From: Welwitschia mirabilis
Taxonomy: Eukaryota; Gnetophyta; Gnetopsida; Welwitschiales
Assembly (NCBI GenBank): GCA_051453625.1
Contig: JBOZIK010000001.1
Coordinates: 178,405,908-178,469,907 of the forward strand
Reading direction: 5' to 3'
DNA: 64,000 bases
The translations under genes were made by a program, and so were the position numbers. Numbering within the stretch: the first letter of the stretch is position 1; each line of letters begins with the position of its first letter. Under the pieces are notes generated by a model, which was not told the DNA's origin, ran no database searches, and saw only the letters and a program-made list of their open reading frames with translations. Shown one piece after another: positions 1 through 10,480 of this stretch.

Positions 1-32
1 TATATATATATATATATTTACAAGAACCCCAG

Positions 33-164
33 ATTGCCGAATGAGGTAGTGGGCTTCAGAGATCGCCAAATGAGGTAGTGAATTTAAATATGAAGAAGTA
101 TATAAGAACCATAAATCGCCGAATGGAAGAGTGGGCTTTAAAGATTATTGAATGAGGTAGTGAC
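33..164. repeat. Short degenerate repeat with GAATGAGGTAGTG core
   Basis: Four imperfect copies of a roughly 20-base unit lie here, at about 34, 61, 114 and 143, with the core GAATGAGGTAGTG or close variants. They form two pairs about 80 bases apart, so the tract reads as a duplicated dimer. A short TA run (1-17) precedes it. No function can be assigned; it could be the end of a repeat that continues to the left of the window. Confidence 0.5.
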
Positions 165-179
165 GTGATTGAAATATGT

Positions 180-2610
180 TTAAATATATAATGATTATTC
201 TTGTTCATAACCATAAGATCAGTGTTTACAATTTATCATGTCTCTTAGAGTCTTTACTTGTCTTTCCTGTCTTAACTCTTGGAAATCCTTACTTATCTTA
301 CCTAATCTTGTCTAGACAATACTGAGAGCTGTGAGATTTTTATAGTTCTCATTCCATACTTTTGTGTGTAACAATTGAAAATTCTGGAGTATAAATGCTG
401 AACCCCCATATGGATGTGAAGGATCATTGATCTAGTATTGATGGGAAATCTTGTTGTATAATTGAAATCCTTAATTACCAAAAATTTTTAGTGTCATATG
501 CTTGAGTTTCATGAGAATGCAATACATTTTTCTTCTTAATGTTACTTGGTTGTGATAAGAGTCAAACTCCATCGTATTATATATATGATTTGCGTTTTGT
601 GAAGTCTACTTGAAAGATTCATACTGTATTGAATAATGAATATTCTTCCTAGAATTTTTAGCAATAAAATATGTTGATTTGAGATCATATTATTTAATTA
701 GTACTTGATGAAATTTTATGAAAATCTTGAATCTTGGTTGTGTATTTATTCACAATTGCGTGGAATGTCAATTTGAAAATTATAAACTCTTCAGATCTTT
801 CTTTGGGTAAAATATGTTTTGGCATTTCATTTTCAAACTTCTATTGAAGCTTTTTCTTGAGCATTTTTAGTTATATGTAACTATAAGAATAATATGCCTT
901 AAATATAAAACTAATATTCTTTTATTAATAAGAAAATTTTCAAGGGCATATGTTTTTCCTTCCCCTTCCATAAGTACTTTAATGTTATTTTAAATATATT
1001 TGTCAAAGAGCATTAGTAATTATTAAAAATATTAACTTAAATAATTATGTTAAAGATCATTAAGAAATTAATAAATGTTATCAGAATAGTTTGAAGGGAG
1101 TTGGAAAATAACCTTATAGCTTTAAACAATTCTTAAATAGGGATGAGCGTACATCTTTAATACTTTATAAAGATTTTGATTAATAAAGCATTGATTTTTC
1201 AAAATGAGCAATGACAAGCTATTTAATACTAAAACAGGTGTAACATGCAGATTCAAACTACTGACTACCCCTTTATTTCTCCTCCTTATTTACCGTTATA
1301 TCAAAGATGTGTATTTAAAAGAAGTAATGCTAAGTAAAAAGAAATCTCAGTGCTAGACTTAATCATTTGTTACTGATCATTGAAGCTTGCATGTCGTAGG
1401 CATTTTCAGCAAACCAAATGGCCGTCAGTCGTGCATATTGGCAAACATTTCTAATCTCTCAAGTAGAAAACATTTCTAATTCAGTCTTGACCTTCCATTA
1501 TGTACCCTTTCTCTTCCTTTTATCTCATATGCATGACGCTGGCTTTAGTCAATGATATTTCTTACTAGCATCGCTTTTTGAGCAAGTCTCCTAATTTCGT
1601 GTGTACACAGTTGTTTGACTTTCTCACAAATGCTTCCTCGTAAATGTTAACTAAGTTGTGTAACATGCCTTCCATTAGATAAGAGAGCAATAAAATCATT
1701 GCCTTATTGCCATGTGATTTGCATTTTTCAATTTTCGAATCACCTAATCGATTCCTTTTCTTTCCAATTGCAAAACATTTTACTATTCATGAAGGAGGAA
1801 TTCATTAATTTTTGTAGAAGTCTATCATAGAAAGATAATTCAGTTTGAAAAGTTGAGTTTTTATCTGCTTTTATGCAATACAGCCCTTTTAGAGTTCCAT
1901 TAGCATTGTAGAGATTTTTGTTTAAGTTCAAATTGAAAACTCAGGTTCTTATTCTGAGTCGTTATCATAGGTCTAAGGCTTAACTCTCAGTGTAAGTAAT
2001 ATTCTCTTATTTTTTGTGTTTTTCCATTTTTTTATCAGACTGTTCTTTAGCTTGAGCCATTAAAAATCTTGGCAATTTACGTATTATCCTTCTCTTCAAT
2101 CACAATGATGACTCTGCCTTTCCCTTTTGCTCATTGCCACACTTTCTCCATTAAACTCTAGTGATATTTCTATCAATGGTAGTGCTATACTCTTCCTAGC
2201 ATAGATAATTACCTTCTCCTTCTAAGAGCACCCTTTCTTCCTTCTTCCATCCAACTCCCATTCTCCCTCTGGCCTGACGCACACTTGATGAACAAGCTTA
2301 GGTAGATGTCTGCTCGAGATATGGCCAATTCTTGTGAAGCCTTCCTTCCTTCTCTGCAATGCAAATCCATAGCTTCTTGATCCATCACCTTGATAATGCT
2401 ACCAAGCATTGACTCAATTAGAATGGAGTTGAAAAGTTATTAAAATCTTTTGCAGATCGCAGTGTTATGAACCTGTAAGCCTTGTTTCATCTATGATCAC
2501 TCCCTTGTATGAACCATTTATTCTGTGCATATTCAATGGCTTACATTTCTCAGATTGTGTTTATATGAAACAATACTCTTTCATATCTAACAAAAATGCT
2601 AGTAAGATTG
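180..2610. other. Intergenic, no recognisable gene
   Basis: This is AT-rich sequence without a recognisable domain. The only coding-like piece is a - strand open frame at 2209-2409 (66 residues from its first Met, with motifs such as SRADIYLSLFIKCASGQ). It is fairly GC-rich for the region and could be a remnant exon of an unknown host protein. No splice sites or neighbouring exons could be joined to it. Some of this stretch may be the upstream part of the Athila-like element that resumes after 3735, but no 5' LTR or gag N-terminus was recognised. Confidence 0.3.
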
Positions 2611-2615
2611 GTTAT

Positions 2616-2755
2616 TGTTGTCCCACATTAATAAAATAAAAATCCTTGAGCATGCATTTAAAGCTAATAAGTCACTCCATCCATTTTTAATTGGTTTTGG
2701 ATTAGAACCTCACTTGGGTTTATATGTGCTTGGGCCCAATTATGAGATTTTAACA
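2616..2755 (+). repeat. TRIM 5' LTR
   Basis: This 140-bp LTR begins with TG and ends with CA. It differs from the 3' copy (3591-3730) at scattered positions, suggesting an old insertion. The motif CCCACATT and a GGGCCCAATTAT segment near its end are shared by both copies. Confidence 0.9.
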
Positions 2756-2770
2756 TGGTATCAGAGCAGG
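2756..2770 (+). promoter_or_regulatory. Primer-binding site (initiator Met-tRNA type)
   Basis: TGGTATCAGAGCAGG follows the 5' LTR with no spacer. TGGTATCAGAGC is the classic plant primer-binding site complementary to the 3' end of initiator Met-tRNA. It fixes the element's orientation as + and the end of the LTR. An assembly gap begins immediately after it. Confidence 0.92.
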
Positions 2771-3543
2771 NNNNNNNNNNNNNNNNNNNNNNNNNNNNNN
2801 NNNNNNNNNNNNNNNNNNNNNNNNNNNNNNNNNNNNNNNNNNNNNNNNNNNNNNNNNNNNNNNNNNNNNNCTGTTGTCTGTTAACCATCATCTTCCACCT
2901 TCTTGGATGCCTACCATTCTCATTCCTGTAGCCTTGCTACTTTGATATTGTAGCCTTTGTCGCAATTTTCTTATGCTTGCTATCTTTCCGTTATAGTGCA
3001 ATCTTAATTTCCTCCATTTCTTTGTGCCTTCCTTTTTTGCATTCATCAACTTCCTTCACTTGAAGTCTCCCCTTCACTGCCACATCTCTCTTCTTGATGC
3101 TATCCTCTTCTTTGATGCTGAATGTGGAATGGACGTTGACGTCAGGTGCCAGGAGTTAGTGCAATTGCAACATCTATTTCTCACATGCGAAATGACTGAG
3201 TAGCAGTGTGGGAATTGAATGCATGGCTAAGCGTATAGGATGAGAACCTTGCAATGGTTGTCCTGTTTGTTACAATTACAGTAGCTATTGCTGCTGTGCT
3301 TGAAATATGGCTACTGATTAGTAGGAATGGAGGAATGAGATGGATATGAAGGAAGTAAACGTGTTGGGTGGATTCTAGGGATAAAACCAAGGACTGAATG
3401 TTTTAGAAAGGTAATGAGAGCAAAGAAAGAACAACATTTGGCTTTGAATTCAGTTCTGACTGTAATCCTGATTTCCTTATCTACCACATAGATGTAGACG
3501 ATCATTTGATGTTTCCCAGAAACAATCCTATCTCGTGATGATG

Positions 3544-3602
3544 TGGAAAATATAAGTGGGTGTTGTCCCACAATGGAAAATATAAGTGGGTGTTGTCCCA
3601 CA
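3544..3602 (+). repeat. 30-bp tandem duplication across polypurine tract and 3' LTR start
   Basis: A unit of 29-30 bases containing the purine-rich stretch AAAATATAAGTGGG and the first bases of the LTR (TGTTGTCCCACA) occurs twice with a 30-base period, at 3544 and 3574. The internal copy therefore holds a false LTR start just ahead of the real 3' LTR at 3591. Confidence 0.9.
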
Positions 3603-3730
3603 TTGATAAAATAAAAAGCATTCAGCATGTACATAAAGCTAATAAGTCACTCCACCCATTGCCAATTGGTTTTGGGTTGGAACCTCACTTGGGTTTATAT
3701 GTGCTCGGGCCCAATTATAAGATTTTAACA
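3591..3730 (+). repeat. TRIM 3' LTR
   Basis: This is the second 140-bp LTR of the element, followed at once by the right copy of the target duplication GTTAT (3731-3735). Confidence 0.9.
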
Positions 3731-3799
3731 GTTATTGGTTTAGATTGATATTATATGAATCATAACTTTGAGTTTCTTCGAGTCCTATTTCTATTAGGC

Positions 3800-5091
3800 T
3801 AAATTTGAACATGGTTATTGTTTTAGATAAGACTTAATAAGATGCTTCTAATAAATGATTCAATAAATTCTATAGATGAACTTAAGAAATCACAAGAAAA
3901 GACAAACTCCAACATTGAAAACTTAGTAAATGTCCTTCAATAAGTCATGTTAGCAAACCAAAGACAGTAAGGATCATTAGCAACACAACCTCTACCAAAT
4001 CCTAATAAATTAAGAAAAGATTGGAAGGTTGTAACATGAAGTGGAAATGAAGCAAACCCTCCTCTCTATAAAGCATTAACCTTCCAAAACAACATTAGAA
4101 ATTAAGAGAAAGAAAAGGACATTGAATTATTAGAAAATCATAGCTTCCCTTCTCATGGCAAAAGTAAAAAGAAAAATTATTCTCAAGAAACAAAAAAGAA
4201 ATGTGCTAGCCCTTGGTCTGATATGCTTAATACTAATTCAACTTTCAATGAACATCTTTAAATCTTAATGTAAAATGTAAGTAAAAACTTATTATGTTAG
4301 AAACTTTTGCAATAAAACCCAAAGCACTCTAAGTTATGGAAAGACTTAATAAGAAGAAAATAAAATGAATTATTCCTAGCAAAGTCTTTTTGGCTCAACC
4401 TCTCACAAACTTAGTATTATAAAAATTTCCAAAATTTAAAGATCTAGGGGCAACAATAGTTAGTGTTACATTAGAGAAAAACAAAATAATAAAAAGGGCT
4501 TAAATCAACATTGGATTAAGTATTAATGTTATACCATTACACATTTGTAAGAGAGTCAAATTAGAAGGTAGAATAAATCTTACTTAGATTATCTTGGAAT
4601 TAGTGGATACATCAGTTAAGAAATTCTTTGGAGTCATAAAAGATTTAGTGATTTAAATTAAGGAGGTATTCTACCTAATATATGTGGTTTTAATAGAGGT
4701 CAAACATAACGGAGGTTACCCATTACCTCTAGGAAGAGCCTTCTGTNNNNNNNNNNCATTACATTATCGATAAAGAATTGGGATGATGGAGTGTCACCTA
4801 GAGAATAAAAAGTTTTCAATTAGAGTTTGTGATGTAGTTGAGAAAGGCCTAGGTGATGAATGAGACATAGAAAATAAAATTAAACCAACCTTATTCCTAC
4901 AACATTATGTGCTTGAAGAAAGATGGCTAAAGTCACATAAACCTATACTTTATGACGATCCACTTGAAATTAAAAAATTTTGATATATCCAACATTGAGC
5001 ATTTAGAAAATGATCTTTTAGATCAGAATAAAGAAGAAATAGAACCCTTAGTCTATAAGGAAGTCTAACTATTAACAACAAATAAAAACTC
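3800..5091 (+). pseudogene. Athila-like Ty3/gypsy gag C-terminus and protease, broken by stops
   Basis: Translation across frames gives the C-terminal part of an Athila-type gag (a helical stretch near SIDELKKSQEK, then a proline- and asparagine-rich QPLPNPNK segment at about 3990-4010). The aspartic protease region follows at about 4425-4850. Recognisable pieces are an IGLSINVIPLHI-like active-site region, in which the usual catalytic D is changed (decayed), and a PLPLGRAF segment near 4725-4746, equivalent to the conserved LGRPF motif. A 10-base gap lies at 4747. Many in-frame stops show it is dead. The linker to the reverse transcriptase runs to 5091, where a CACTA transposon interrupts it; the same element resumes at 36718. 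Family placement rests on motif order and resemblance, not on a search. Confidence 0.72.
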
Positions 5092-5094
5092 ACA
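5092..5094. repeat. Left copy of the CACTA target duplication (ACA)
   Basis: ACA lies directly before the degenerate CACTA terminus at 5095 and matches ACA at 36718-36720 after the right terminus. CACTA elements make 3-bp target duplications. A three-base match alone is weak, but the Athila-like frame continues on both sides. Confidence 0.65.
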
Positions 5095-5666
5095 TACTAT
5101 ACAAATATAGGAAATTCCTTAAAAGGCCTCAAGAAATGTCTTAAACACTTTTAAGGTGTTTTATCAGAAAACCCCTTAAAAAGACCCACCTTAAAATCTT
5201 GTATACTTGTAAGATATTTCTAAGGCGTTTTAGAAAAAAATGCCTCAGAGATGTATTTGAGGCGCTTGTATATGAAATGCCTCAAAAGAATTTTAATGCA
5301 TTCATCTTAGAAAGCTCCTTAAAAGGCTTTTAAGGCATTTTTGGATACAAATGCCTTAAAAGGCTTTTAATGCATTCTATAAAATAAATGCCTTAAAACA
5401 ATTTTGAGGCGTGTTTTTACATAAACGCCTCAAAATTTTTTTGAGGCATCCTAGCAAATAAATGCCTTAAAATATGTAACTTTGAAAAAAAAATAAAAGA
5501 AAAAAAGGCTAGTGGTAATATTGAAGGAACACCCAAAACTAAGCAACAGTCAGTTCTAAAGTCAAACTTATGAACACAACCAAGTTCAATGCAGTGCATT
5601 CTTCAATGTTGCAAAGCAAGATTTTATGCAATATAACCATGTGTGAGGTAAGAAATCCATCTTAAA
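5095..5666. repeat. CACTA left terminus and subterminal repeats, copy 1
   Basis: After the terminus, forms of AAGGCATTT, AAATGCCTTAAAA and GAGGCGTTT alternate in both orientations up to about 5475, making many small palindromes. The following 190 bases match 7770-7965 closely, for example the shared segment GAAGGAACACCCAAA. The copy runs into a 100-base gap at 5667. Confidence 0.8.
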
Positions 5667-5766
5667 NNNNNNNNNNNNNNNNNNNNNNNNNNNNNNNNNN
5701 NNNNNNNNNNNNNNNNNNNNNNNNNNNNNNNNNNNNNNNNNNNNNNNNNNNNNNNNNNNNNNNNNN

Positions 5767-5991
5767 AACACTTTCGACTTTAAAAACTTAAGACTCTTTT
5801 GATTGCACTCTTGATGTTCTTTCTACTAAGAGTTGTATACTTCATGGTCCCACACCTAAGGATACATGAAACCCATAGTGGTGTGCTTTCCTATATAAAG
5901 CAAGCTCTTCATGCAATAATGAGAACAGGAAAAATAAAATTTATTTTTAGGAAATCGTATGTCCTAATCTTAGCACTCTTATTTCTCAACA
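5767..5991 (+). repeat. Copia-type LTR (3' part) with TATA box
   Basis: The stretch after the gap ends in TTTCTCAACA and is followed by a Met-tRNA-type primer-binding site, as in a copia-type 5' LTR. A TATA box CTATATAAAG lies at 5891-5900, about 100 bases before the LTR end, a normal place for an LTR promoter. The start of the LTR is lost in the gap, and no 3' partner was recognised before 7554. Confidence 0.65.
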
Positions 5992-5993
5992 AG

Positions 5994-6006
5994 TGGTATT
6001 AGAGCC
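5994..6006 (+). promoter_or_regulatory. Primer-binding site (Met-tRNA type, one change)
   Basis: TGGTATTAGAGCC sits two bases after the LTR end. It differs from the canonical TGGTATCAGAGC by a single C-to-T change, the sort of decay seen throughout the window. Confidence 0.75.
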
Positions 6007-7553
6007 ATATTTTACTCTTGCTCTAATGGATACTTTTTATCTTAAATCAACTTTTTCAAATATTTTTTAACTAATATTTTTAACTGGTATCTCCTCCTTT
6101 TTAAAATTTTTGTAACATTTGTTTTTTTTAATGAGGGAGTAGGATTGCCAACATGTTATCACCCTACTCACCTGCCTGGACTGTGGCTTCAACATGCATC
6201 TTGTTCACTAGATTGCACCTGTCTGGACTGTATCCATTTATGTTAGCTCTTACTTGTGGACCCTCCTCTTATGTTAGGTCCTTGTCTGTCGTGCTATTTG
6301 TATACTTTGTACCCTTCTCCTATATCACACTGCATCTGTTCAATCCCCCACAGTGTTATCTTGTGAACCGTGCCTTAGCACTTCTTTCGGTTTTCATCCT
6401 ATGTTTCTACCCATGTCCGCTAACCAACTATTGTTGTTATCACTGTCGTGTCTTTCTCCCCCTTATCGGAGTGCTCTGTGCAAGCCTCCTACTATCAGTA
6501 CTCTTTGAGGATTTAAGAGCTCCTTGTCCAGCATGCTCTACATTTGCTATTTTGCGTTTGGTCCTACCTGTCTCTTCTCATCGTTCACCACTCATCGACT
6601 CTTTTTCATCACTTCTGCCATCTTTTTTTCCTCACCTGCACAGCACATCTCTTGTACTACTAATGAAATGCCTGTACCACTCATCATAGAACCCATACAA
6701 TAGCCAGTTGTAGCCTCTCTGACACTGCTACCAATTGTTACTCTTGTTGTTGATCCTTTCTTATGTGCTCTCAGTCTGCAATGCACTTATAAGCCTTCTA
6801 TCTCCCATATCTCCATGCTTGGATTGCGTTAGCTATTGTCTCTTTCTCTTGTATCATTTGTCATCCACATTCTGCTCAACTGTGCCTGCAATCATAGTAG
6901 CATTTTTCCATGCTTTATGTGCCTCCACAGCCATTGCGGCCTTATTTTATCCTCTACCATTTTTCTATGTGCTCGTCAATCCGTTAGCTAGCTATAGCCA
7001 TGCCACCCTTCGAGCTCTTTATAACATTGCATCACCCCTTATCTAGATACAGTTATCCTTTTTTACATGTGGTTTTTGCATGCGTTTTATGTGCCTCTTA
7101 CCTCTCTCACCGGTCTGCCACCCACTCATCACTGACCATGATCCACTGTGGCTCTCACTTTCTTGCTTGTAGAGCCTACACAGCTCTGTCTATGCCTAGG
7201 TACTTTGCCTCTTTATGTCATTGCTGATCCATAGCTTCCTTTGTCCATTTCCTATCCATAGCTCTTAGCTCACCTACATGTACTCTGCCTGTGCTGCCTT
7301 TGCTATCGTGTACTCCAACTGATACACTATGCTCTGCCATTCTCATTGTTAGTGCCATTACTCTCTTACTCCATGCACGCTAATTATCTTTCAATGTCAA
7401 GCTTTGTTTTTTTTCCTTTTAAATCTCTTGTTGCACCTTTTTTTTAATCACTAATAAATCATTAGTGTAATGGTTAAGACATTTGTTTTTGTCATGTGCA
7501 CATGTAGTTTTGGTGAGCTATTAGTTAGCCATTAGCTTAGTTTTGTGCACATA
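6007..7553 (+). other. Internal region of a copia-type element, coding capacity unrecognised
   Basis: This stretch follows the primer-binding site. From about 6150 to 7380 it is markedly pyrimidine-rich and richer in GC than its surroundings, with many CTGCC, CTCT and TGCC words. The + strand frames at 6153-6689, 6735-7046 and 7000-7227 stay open mainly because of that composition. Their translations are hydrophobic and low in charged residues, with no gag, protease or polymerase motif. It may be the non-coding internal domain of a LARD-like non-autonomous element. The last 100 bases include two GTGCACAT words. Confidence 0.4.
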
Positions 7554-7970
7554 CACTACTAGAAATATAGGCTTTTAAGACATTTCTAAACTACCTTAAA
7601 AGGCATCAATAAATGCCTTAAAAGGCTCAAGGCTTTTAAGGCATTTTCTAATATAAATGCCTTAAAAAGCTTTCAACACATTTTATAAAATAAACAATTC
7701 AAAACAATTTTGAGTTGTGTTTTTACATAAATGCATCAAAAAATTTTTGAGGCATTCTAGCAAATAAACACCTTAAAATATGTAACTTTGGAAGGGGGAG
7801 AAAAAGGTTGCTGGTAATATTGAAGGAACACCCAAAGCTAAGCAACAGTCGGTTCTAAAGTCAAACTTATGAACACAACTAGGTTCAATGCAATGCACCC
7901 TTCAACATTGTAAAGTAAGATTTTATGTAATATAACCATGTGTGAGGCAAGAAATTCATCCTAAAAGGAA
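7554..7970. repeat. CACTA left terminus and subterminal repeats, copy 2
   Basis: A well-kept CACTA terminus, CACTACTAGAAATATAGG, starts here. It is followed by alternating AAGGCATTT and AATGCCTTAAAA repeats to about 7770, then about 200 bases matching 5475-5666. It is better preserved than the terminus at 5095. The three bases before it are ATA, one change from the ACA that follows the right terminus at 36717. Confidence 0.85.
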
Positions 7971-8509
7971 AGCTTAAATAGCATGAATAGATAAAAGCAT
8001 GACCTCCATTCTGATGCCTTTAAGCTAATCAACACCATTGCACACTCATAATATTACTTTTCTAATAGTTAGTGGTTACGGAGGTTTTAAGTGTTGGCAT
8101 ACAAAATGAGTAGTTAGAGAGTAGCATAGTTTATATACTTCACTACAGTTTAACTTCCTTTTGTCTTAAAACTTACCTGTTCACTTCAAATGTCAAATTT
8201 GATGTCCATTTTACTTGTTCTAGTTTATTTTGCTATGGCATTCCTTAGACTGTAATTTGACATGATTTGCAAGGTACACTTTCATATAACAAACTCATGT
8301 TTAACTATTTGATTTGCTTAATTTTATGTATAATGAAAACATGTCCTTTTAAGGAAAGCTGCATCCTTAAAGCGTTTGTACTACAAAATGTTTCTTCCTC
8401 TAGTTTGTTATCTCTCACAATCAAAGAAACAAAGTGAACAATATGCATCCATTAATTACAACATCTTATGATATGTGTTACAGTTAGTAAACTTCTCTCA
8501 CTTTATGAA
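7971..8509. other. CACTA internal sequence without recognised genes
   Basis: This is AT-rich sequence between the subterminal repeats and the captured methyltransferase fragment. No open frame or motif was recognised. Confidence 0.4.
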
Positions 8510-9391
8510 CAAGGTTGTGCTTTGATTTACCAAAGTTCTAAATCATTTTCTCGATGATATTCCTAAATGTATTGAGGTATTTTTGCAATATCAATTCATT
8601 TTCCTACAAAATATGAAACATTATCACACACATTTTACACTTTCAGTAAACTTCCTGTAAATAGAGATAAGAAATTTAAGACAAACAATAAAGATATGCT
8701 GAGGGAAAATTAAAAAAAAAAAAAAGCAATTTAAAAGTAACCTAAATATTCAAATATTTCTTTAAAGAAGGTATGAAAATAATCATATCCATGTGCAACA
8801 ATGTCAAGATCCTCCACTATGAAATTATATGTTTTTTTCTAAGGACAAACAAAATCTACAACATTGATTTTTTAACAAAATTATATTTTAATTCCATAAA
8901 ACATATACACATATAGGAAAGATAAAAAAATGAAGATAAGTATTTTACCTTATTTAACCCCTGTTGCACTAATTTCTTCAACATACTAAACAAGGTATCG
9001 GTAAGATCATTGTTGTAAATTACATCAGAGGCCAAAAACACTAGTACCTTCTTTATTTTCTCAAGACCAGATGACATCCAATGATACTTATACCTGGTAA
9101 CAATAAATAAAATTAAAATTAAATATACTAAAAATCTATGACCAGATTCATTATTTCATTTTTTAGATAATTAATGTGAATTTTTTTATAATTATCTTGT
9201 CTTTTTGAATGATATTCTTCATTTATATCTAGAGGCCATGAATTTTTCCAATCCAATTTGTGGATGAAAGCAGATTGCTTAGTGTTCTTTAATGTATGAG
9301 CTCTACATTATAGTGGTAGTTCTTAAGAATTTCATCATTAAAGTCTGTAGTAGGAAATACTGTATTTGTCAACAAACTTCTCCAGAATATC
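8510..9391 (-). pseudogene. METTL22-like methyltransferase fragment with introns, captured and decayed
   Basis: Read on the - strand, exons appear at about 9391-9180, 9093-8949, 8855-8742 and 8603-8510. Splice sites include acceptor TTACCAG and donor AAGGTAAAATAC around the 9093-8949 exon, and acceptor TTGTAG before 8855. Successive exons encode FNDEILKNYHYNVEL, LDWKNSWPLDINEEY, LASDVIYNNDLTDTLF, TYNFIVEDLDIVAHGYDYF and IAKIPQYI-stop-EYHREND. In that order these match the second half of plant METTL22-type Class I lysine methyltransferases: the DVIY..DLTD motif, then the EKRYNF...DLDVVA.GY segment, then the QIPQY..EY terminus. Frameshifts and at least three stops make it non-functional. Kept introns mean it was copied as DNA, not from mRNA. 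A further exon may lie near 9735-9830. Identification is from memory of the family. Confidence 0.8.
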
Positions 9392-10223
9392 CTAAATAAA
9401 CACATTAACATTTAAACCAATATCTTTGCCATGTTATTTGAGCTAGCCTAAATGATCAATATTGCCATGCTATCACAAAGGCATTTAAGAGTTGTAAGCA
9501 CAACTCCAATCATTTCTTCGTTTGGGATTATTCCCATCCCAGAAATCAAAATATATAAGGAGAAATTAACTTTGTTAAACTACCAAAAGTGCAGAGAATT
9601 CAAAAACAGAATAAACACTAGAAGTTGTATTTAGGTAACCTAAAGGATAGGTAACCACCATAAAAGTGATCACTAGTTGACAAGTTTAGAAATTAGAAGT
9701 CAATGTAATGGCACTAGTTAAGTATCAACATGGAAGTACACCTTTGGATGCATAGCTTATGGTGCTTTAGGAAGTTCAATCCAAATCTGAAAAGACATCT
9801 TGACAAGCATGATTGCTAGCATGTTATGAGTTGTAAAACCTTAAACTTTCCTTCCAAGATTTAAAACATAAAAAATGAGTTAAGAATTGCAGAGGAAAAT
9901 TTATAAATGAAATAACCTAGAAACCCAATAGAGCATTCATCTAACCTAAAAACGATCATTTCTGAGTGAAAACCATAGTTGAAAAGTAGGGAAAGTATTA
10001 GATGCAAATGGATAATTGCATATTCACTATTTTATTATAGCCATTTTCTATGAAGCAAATGGTATCTTTTGCTAGCGAAAATTTGATTGTGTAATAGAAT
10101 ATATGCTGAAATAAAAATATCCTACTTTTGCCCAAAATTCCCAATCATATGAATTATGCAGTCATTCCTAGTTATAGAGGTGCTATGATATTTCCATTCA
10201 TTCATTGTTGTTTCTTTTTCTTG
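9392..10223. other. Possible upstream part of the METTL22-like fragment
   Basis: This AT-rich stretch could hold earlier exons or introns of the methyltransferase pseudogene on the - strand. At about 9735-9830 a decayed translation contains FRFGLNFL, weakly like the conserved VGLQVW region of METTL22-type proteins. Nothing else is recognisable. Confidence 0.3.
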
Positions 10224-10480
10224 ACAGGGTTATGAAGATAACAAAAAATGCAAGACTCTTATTATCAAAGCCTTAAAAGAAAATAAAATACAAGAAGAGA
10301 AATGTAGTCTCACACACAGGAGTCACTCCTCAATTACAAAAAAATACAAGAATACCCAACCTTTACAAATAAGAGTTTATATAGTCACTAAATAGCCCTA
10401 ATCCTAATAACACATTAGGATTAAATACCCATTTACAATGCTATAGTGAAAGACCCCTCAGTGCAGTTTATCCTAATAAC
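10224..10480 (-). repeat. Possible solo LTR of copia type
   Basis: On the - strand the order is an inverted CCTAAT/ATTAGGATTA segment, a TATA-like CTATATAAACTC (10374-10385) and a 5'-untranslated-like stretch ending GTTATCTTCATAACCCTGTCA. This resembles the promoter half of a plant copia LTR. No second LTR, primer-binding site or target duplication was found, so boundaries are rough. Confidence 0.35.

Larger units (their letters stand above)
2616..3730 (+). mobile_element. TRIM-like small LTR retrotransposon with GTTAT target duplication
   Basis: The element has two 140-bp LTRs (2616-2755 and 3591-3730). Both start TGTTGTCCCACATT and end TTTTAACA. The first is followed directly by a primer-binding site matching initiator Met-tRNA. 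The element is flanked by GTTAT at 2611-2615 and 3731-3735, a perfect 5-bp target duplication. The internal part (about 835 bases, including a 100-base gap of unknown true size) has no gag or pol. Very short LTRs, a Met-tRNA primer site and no coding capacity define TRIM elements, which must be moved by enzymes of an autonomous LTR element. The LTRs lack a 5S-rRNA-like segment, so it is not Cassandra. Confidence 0.9.

Noticed and set aside
2616-2755. Cassandra-type LTR carrying a 5S rRNA sequence
   Set aside because: No 5S rRNA internal promoter box or 5S-like segment is present in either LTR.
5095-5470. CRISPR-like array from the regularly repeated AATGCCTTAAAA units
   Set aside because: The units occur in both orientations, vary in sequence and spacing, and lie at a CACTA terminus in a plant genome; they are subterminal transposase-binding repeats.
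6153-6689. 178-residue + strand open frame as a membrane protein gene
   Set aside because: The frame is open because of a pyrimidine-rich composition; the translation is Leu/Ser/Cys-rich with no domain, and two further frames are open nearby for the same reason.
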